Assembly (NCBI GenBank): GCA_964432875.1
Contig: CAYSPJ010000080.1
Location: 1-24,463, forward strand
Length of the DNA: 24,463 nt
Origin: JACJYE01 sp964432875
GTDB lineage: Bacteria; Bacteroidota; Bacteroidia; Chitinophagales; Saprospiraceae
Direction: 5' to 3'
The notes beneath the pieces were generated by a model that saw only the letters and a program-made list of their open reading frames with translations, did no database searches and was not told where the DNA came from. The position numbers and the translations under genes were made by a program. Of the stretch, positions 20,889 through 24,463 are shown in pieces. Position 1 is the stretch's first letter. Each line of letters starts with the position of its first letter.

Positions 20889-22727
20889 ATGTCCTGGAAA
20901 AAGGAAAATATCGAGCAGATGCTCCGGCAAATTGAGGCGATTATCGAGCAAGCCCATGCCCTGGAGGCGCAATATCGCGAGCAGCTGGAGCGCGTACACC
21001 CGAAGTTTAAGGAGTCGGCATGCAACCTGGTGCATTACCGCGCCATGCGCAGCAATGACATCCGCGAACTACAGAAGCAATTAGGCTATATGGGCATTTC
21101 GCGCCTGGCTAAAGCCGAGAGCCACACCATGGCCAATTTGAGTATCACGCACTCCATACTCCATGCTTTTATGCAGGATAGCCCCCTTCAAATCCAAGCT
21201 GAAGGCCTGTCCATCATGGAGGGCTATCGCCTGATCCGCTCCAATGCCAAGGCTTTGTTGGGGTTCCGCTCCAAGGGCCGCCGCACCCGCATCATGGTGA
21301 CGCTGCCCAGTGAGGCTGCTGATGACTACAAGCTTGTACGTGGCTTGATTGCCGCTGGAATGAACTGCGCCCGGATCAACTGCGCCCACGATGGGCCCGA
21401 GCAATGGGGGAAAATGGTGGATAACATCCGCAAAGCTTCTGAAAAGCTAAAGCGCAAATGCAAAATATCGATGGACCTGGGCGGCCCTAAAATCCGTACT
21501 GGCCAGATCGTGCCCGGGCCCGAAGTATTTAAATACCGGCCAGAGAAAGACATCCGCGGCAGGGTGGTGCAGCCCGTAGAGGTTTGGATCGGCCCGGCGC
21601 CTCATCCATCCATGCAGTTATTACACGTGCCCGTATCCAGCCCGGAGCTAAAAAACCTGCAGGCTGGCGATAAGTTATACTTCAACGACGCCCGCTTCAA
21701 GCAACGGGATTTTCTGATTACCAGGGTAGAAGACGAGGGTTGTCGGGCCGAGTGCTATCGCACCGCCGTGTTGGAAAGCGGGTTAAATTTTTACAGCGAT
21801 AAGGCGCGCAAATCGCTGCGCTTCAAAGTGGGCGAATTGCCGCCAGTAGAAGGCGCTATCCCCTTGAAAAAGGGCGATATCCTTGTACTGCATCAATCGC
21901 CTATCGCGGGCGAGCCGGCTCGTTGTGATAAAAAAGGCAATCTACTCCAGGAAGCCCACATTTCCTGTACTTCGGAAGAAATCTTTGAGCACTTACAACC
22001 CGGCGACCCTATCCTTTTTGACGATGGCATGATCGAAGGCGTCGTTTGGGAGGTACGGCCCGGGGAGGCGCTGATCCGCATCAAGCACACTCGCCAGGGT
22101 GGGGCACGCCTGCGCGCCGACAAGGGCATTAATCTTCCTGCCAGCAAGCTGGCTATCCGCGGCCTGACGGCTAAAGACAAAAAGGATTTACAATTTGTAG
22201 CTGAATTCGCCGACGTGGTCAATATGTCTTTCGTCAATAGCGCGGAAGACGTAAGCGACCTCATTGCGGAGCTCGAGCGGCTGGGCGTAGCCCAAAAACT
22301 GGGCATCATCCTGAAAATCGAGACGCAGAGCGGCTTCAACAACCTGTTGGAAATCCTGTTGGAGGCCATGCGCGTACATCCCGTAGGCGTAATGATTGCC
22401 CGCGGCGACTTGGCCATCGAGTGCGGCTGGGACAATATCGGCCGGGTTCAGGAGGAGATCCTATCCCTGTGCCAGTCCGCTCACATACCCGATATCTGGG
22501 CTACCCAGGTACTGGAAAACATGGCTAAACGCGGCATCCCTTCGCGGGCGGAAATCACTGATGCTGCTATGGCGCAGCGGGCGGAATGTGTGATGTTGAA
22601 CAAGGGGGACTTTATCCTGCCGGCTATCCAGTTATTGGATACGATCCTAAAGGATATGGAGCCTTACCAGGAGAAAAACGCCCCGATGCTGCCAGCAATG
22701 CAGTTGGCAAATACCCATCGAAAATAA
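20889..22727 (+). CDS. Atypical pyruvate kinase-like protein
   Basis: A 612-residue PK-fold protein. Residues about 1-130 form a helical extension. The barrel starts at RRTRIMVTLP (131-140) with AGMNCARINCAHDG and DLGGPKIRTG (196-205). A long middle region (about 206-416) takes the place of the small B domain and appears to contain it twice (LQAGDKLYFND... at 257; LQPGDPILFDDG... at 369). The barrel resumes with GINLP, IILKIETQ (Lys476, Glu478), ARGDLAIECGW (Asp507) and IWATQVLENMAKRGIPSRAEITDAA. There is no PK C-terminal allosteric domain. Catalytic Arg162, Lys476, Glu478 and Asp507 equivalents remain, but K+ ligands are changed (Ser to Ala166, Thr to Leu197) and Lys201 replaces the Glu that marks K+-dependent enzymes. 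It may be a K+-independent kinase, or a paralog using another substrate. Confidence 0.8.
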   Translation: MSWKKENIEQMLRQIEAIIEQAHALEAQYREQLERVHPKFKESACNLVHYRAMRSNDIRELQKQLGYMGISRLAKAESHTMANLSITHSILHAFMQDSPLQIQAEGLSIMEGYRLIRSNAKALLGFRSKGRRTRIMVTLPSEAADDYKLVRGLIAAGMNCARINCAHDGPEQWGKMVDNIRKASEKLKRKCKISMDLGGPKIRTGQIVPGPEVFKYRPEKDIRGRVVQPVEVWIGPAPHPSMQLLHVPVSSPELKNLQAGDKLYFNDARFKQRDFLITRVEDEGCRAECYRTAVLESGLNFYSDKARKSLRFKVGELPPVEGAIPLKKGDILVLHQSPIAGEPARCDKKGNLLQEAHISCTSEEIFEHLQPGDPILFDDGMIEGVVWEVRPGEALIRIKHTRQGGARLRADKGINLPASKLAIRGLTAKDKKDLQFVAEFADVVNMSFVNSAEDVSDLIAELERLGVAQKLGIILKIETQSGFNNLLEILLEAMRVHPVGVMIARGDLAIECGWDNIGRVQEEILSLCQSAHIPDIWATQVLENMAKRGIPSRAEITDAAMAQRAECVMLNKGDFILPAIQLLDTILKDMEPYQEKNAPMLPAMQLANTHRK

Positions 22728-22853
22728 ATGTGCTTTTTTTATTTAATAAGAAGGATGTTTTGTTTTTTTGGGTTTTGATTGACTTTGTAGAGGGCTTTTT
22801 CGCGTATCGCAAGCGAATGGGCTTGATAGGCTTACTTCATTGAAATTTATAAT

Positions 22854-24413
22854 ATGGATACCCAAGACAGGATAAAACAGCTCGTAGAGCAAAGGGAGCA
22901 AGCTCGTTTGGGAGGAGGCGCAAAGCGTATCGAATCCCAGCATAACAAAGGCAAATATACCGCGCGGGAGCGCATCGAAAAGCTACTGGATGAGGGTAGC
23001 TTTGAAGAATACGACATGTTTGTCACCCACCGCTGTACCAATTTCGAAATGGATAAGGAACAGTATCTGGGCGATGGCGTAGTGACTGGGCGAGGCACTA
23101 TCGATGGGCGGGTCGTCTATATCTTTTCTCAGGATTTTACCGTATTCGGAGGCTCCCTGTCGGAGTCTTTTGCCTTAAAAATATGTAAAATCATGGACCA
23201 GGCCATGAAGGTCGGGGCGCCGGTTATCGGCCTGAACGACAGCGGCGGCGCCCGCATCCAGGAAGGCGTCAACAGCCTGGCAGGTTACGCTGAAATATTC
23301 TACCGCAATATCATGGCTTCGGGTGTTATCCCGCAAATCTCCGCAATATTCGGGCCTTGTGCTGGCGGTGCGGTGTATTCGCCTGCGCTCACTGATGTCA
23401 TCATCATGAGCGATAAGACCAGCCACATGTTCGTCACTGGCCCCAAAGTGACCAAAACGGTGACCGGAGAAGAAATATCGGCCGAAGACCTGGGGGGCGC
23501 TTCGATCCATGCCGCCAAATCGGGCGTGGCCCATTTCAAAGCTGAAGATGAAGAAGAGGGCTTGTTGATCATCCGCAAGCTGCTGGAGTACCTGCCCCAA
23601 AACAACCTGGAAGACCCGGTGGCCACCGTTTGTCAGGACCCCATCGACCGCATGGATGACGAGCTGAACGCCATCGTCCCTGACGACCCGAATAAGCCTT
23701 ACAACGTCAAGGATGTCATCTACCGGATCGTGGACAATGGGGAGTTCTTGGAAATGCAGCGCTTTTGGGCCAAGAATATTGTCACGGGTTTTGCCAAATT
23801 CGGCGGTATGCCGTGTGGTATCGTCGCCAATCAGCCTAGTTTCCTGGCAGGGGTATTGGACATAGACGCCTCGCGCAAAGCGGGCCGTTTCGTCCGTTTC
23901 TGTGATGCTTTCAACGTGCCCATCATCACCTTGGTTGACGTGCCGGGTTTCCTGCCGGGTAGTTTCCAAGAATATGGGGGCATCATTGCCAACGGGGCTA
24001 AGCTGCTCTTCGCTTATGGGGAGGCTACCGTGCCCAAAATCACCATCACCTTGCGCAAATCTTATGGCGGCGCTCATGACGTGATGGGCTCCAAGCAGTT
24101 GCGGGCCGATATGAACTACGCCTGGCCCGGAGCGGAGATTGCGGTCATGGGGGCACAGGGCGCCATTGAAATCCTGGAAGCTAAAGCCATTCAGGAAATT
24201 GCCGACCCGGAAGAAAAGTCGAAGTACGCCCGTCAAAAAGAACAGGAGTATCGGGATAAGTTTGCCAACCCCTATGCCGCAGCGCGCTATGGTTATATCG
24301 ACGACGTGATAGAGCCGCGCAGCACTCGTTGGCGCATCGTGCGTGCCCTGCAGGCCCTGGCTACGAAGAAAGACCTGCTGCCGCCTAAGAAACATGGGAA
24401 TATTCCTTTGTAA
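22854..24413 (+). CDS. pccB: Acyl-CoA carboxylase carboxyltransferase (beta) subunit, PccB-like
   Basis: The 519-residue biotin-dependent carboxyltransferase transfers CO2 from carboxybiotin to an acyl-CoA, usually propionyl-CoA to methylmalonyl-CoA. Both crotonase-like halves carry the family signatures: N half LNDSGGARIQEGV and GPCAGGAVYSPALTD; C half VPGFLPGSFQEYGGII and RKSYGGAHDVMGSK, ending PPKKHGNIPL. Length fits PccB (about 510-530). MmdA of methylmalonyl-CoA decarboxylase is closely similar and cannot be excluded. No biotin carboxylase subunit is in the window, though the sequence ends 50 bases later. The start is ATG 22854 (MDTQDRIKQLVEQRE). Confidence 0.93.
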   Translation: MDTQDRIKQLVEQREQARLGGGAKRIESQHNKGKYTARERIEKLLDEGSFEEYDMFVTHRCTNFEMDKEQYLGDGVVTGRGTIDGRVVYIFSQDFTVFGGSLSESFALKICKIMDQAMKVGAPVIGLNDSGGARIQEGVNSLAGYAEIFYRNIMASGVIPQISAIFGPCAGGAVYSPALTDVIIMSDKTSHMFVTGPKVTKTVTGEEISAEDLGGASIHAAKSGVAHFKAEDEEEGLLIIRKLLEYLPQNNLEDPVATVCQDPIDRMDDELNAIVPDDPNKPYNVKDVIYRIVDNGEFLEMQRFWAKNIVTGFAKFGGMPCGIVANQPSFLAGVLDIDASRKAGRFVRFCDAFNVPIITLVDVPGFLPGSFQEYGGIIANGAKLLFAYGEATVPKITITLRKSYGGAHDVMGSKQLRADMNYAWPGAEIAVMGAQGAIEILEAKAIQEIADPEEKSKYARQKEQEYRDKFANPYAAARYGYIDDVIEPRSTRWRIVRALQALATKKDLLPPKKHGNIPL

Positions 24414-24463
24414 GGTTAAAGGTTAAAGGTTAAAGGTTAAAGGAAAAAGTAAAAAGGAAAAAG
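24414..24463 (+). repeat. Heptamer tandem repeat at window end
   Basis: Four exact copies of GGTTAAA (24414-24441) directly follow the pccB stop and continue in the same 7-base phase as GGAAAAA, GTAAAAA, GGAAAAA before the window ends. It is a simple-sequence tract prone to slippage; its full length is unknown because the array runs off the window. Confidence 0.9.

Noticed and set aside
22759..22787. Promoter-like TTTG-N17-TGACTTTG upstream of pccB
   Set aside because: The -7 box has G in place of the conserved A and the spacer is short, in a T-rich stretch where such matches are common.
23175..24395. Long minus-strand open frame (406 codons) opposite pccB
   Set aside because: It lies fully antisense to a clear acyl-CoA carboxylase gene, has no family motifs and an arginine/histidine-rich composition typical of an antisense shadow in GC-rich DNA.
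24414..24441. GGTTAAA array as a telomere-like repeat
   Set aside because: It resembles no telomere unit closely and directly follows a gene in a bacterial context, so it is treated as a simple tandem repeat.

Overview
The window looks like a chromosomal segment from a member of the Bacteroidota, most plausibly Saprospiria-like (Lewinella/Haliscomenobacter type). The class-level guess is inference. The phylum-level call rests on several things: many signal peptides and lipoboxes; a DUF5777-type beta-barrel; a LytS/LytTR pair with a two-component beta-propeller sensor; tandem TonB-C domains; GTP-type PEP carboxykinase; and promoter-like sequences matching the Bacteroidota pattern TTTG-N19-23-TAnnTTTG. 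No phage, transposase, CRISPR array or rRNA was seen.

Layout. 1-729 has no gene but holds GC-rich nested inverted repeats (REP-like). 730-1290 is a small outer-membrane barrel. On the minus strand, 1297-1593 is the C-terminal remnant of an NAD-dependent epimerase, lying directly behind an SCO-family copper lipoprotein (1604-2215). A 302-base gap with two strong inverted repeats follows, then a helical lipoprotein (2518-2991). The plus strand resumes with a 3-oxoadipyl-CoA-type thiolase (3206-4420), a secreted tandem TonB-C/TPR protein (4551-5636), an MscS channel (5806-6723) with a secreted alpha/beta hydrolase behind it (6741-7526), a membrane-anchored alpha/beta hydrolase (7610-8455), and a solitary tRNA-Gln with its own promoter and terminator (8579-8693).

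The most interesting block is 8906-16535, all on the plus strand: YceI lipocalin-like protein, propeller histidine kinase, LytTR response regulator, two heme-c lipoproteins, an OB-fold (tRNA_anti-like) protein, a second YceI, then (past a terminator) a DUF5777 beta-barrel. It reads as a regulated envelope module that joins lipid/isoprenoid-binding YceI proteins to surface heme proteins. Its function is unknown to me.

16675-24413 is mainly central metabolism: pckG, an Nfu-type Fe-S scaffold (minus), an unrecognised lipoprotein (minus), a MESH1-like small alarmone hydrolase, an atypical pyruvate kinase with a repeated B domain, no C domain and an altered K+ site, and an acyl-CoA carboxylase beta subunit (pccB-like). 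The window ends inside a heptamer tandem repeat.
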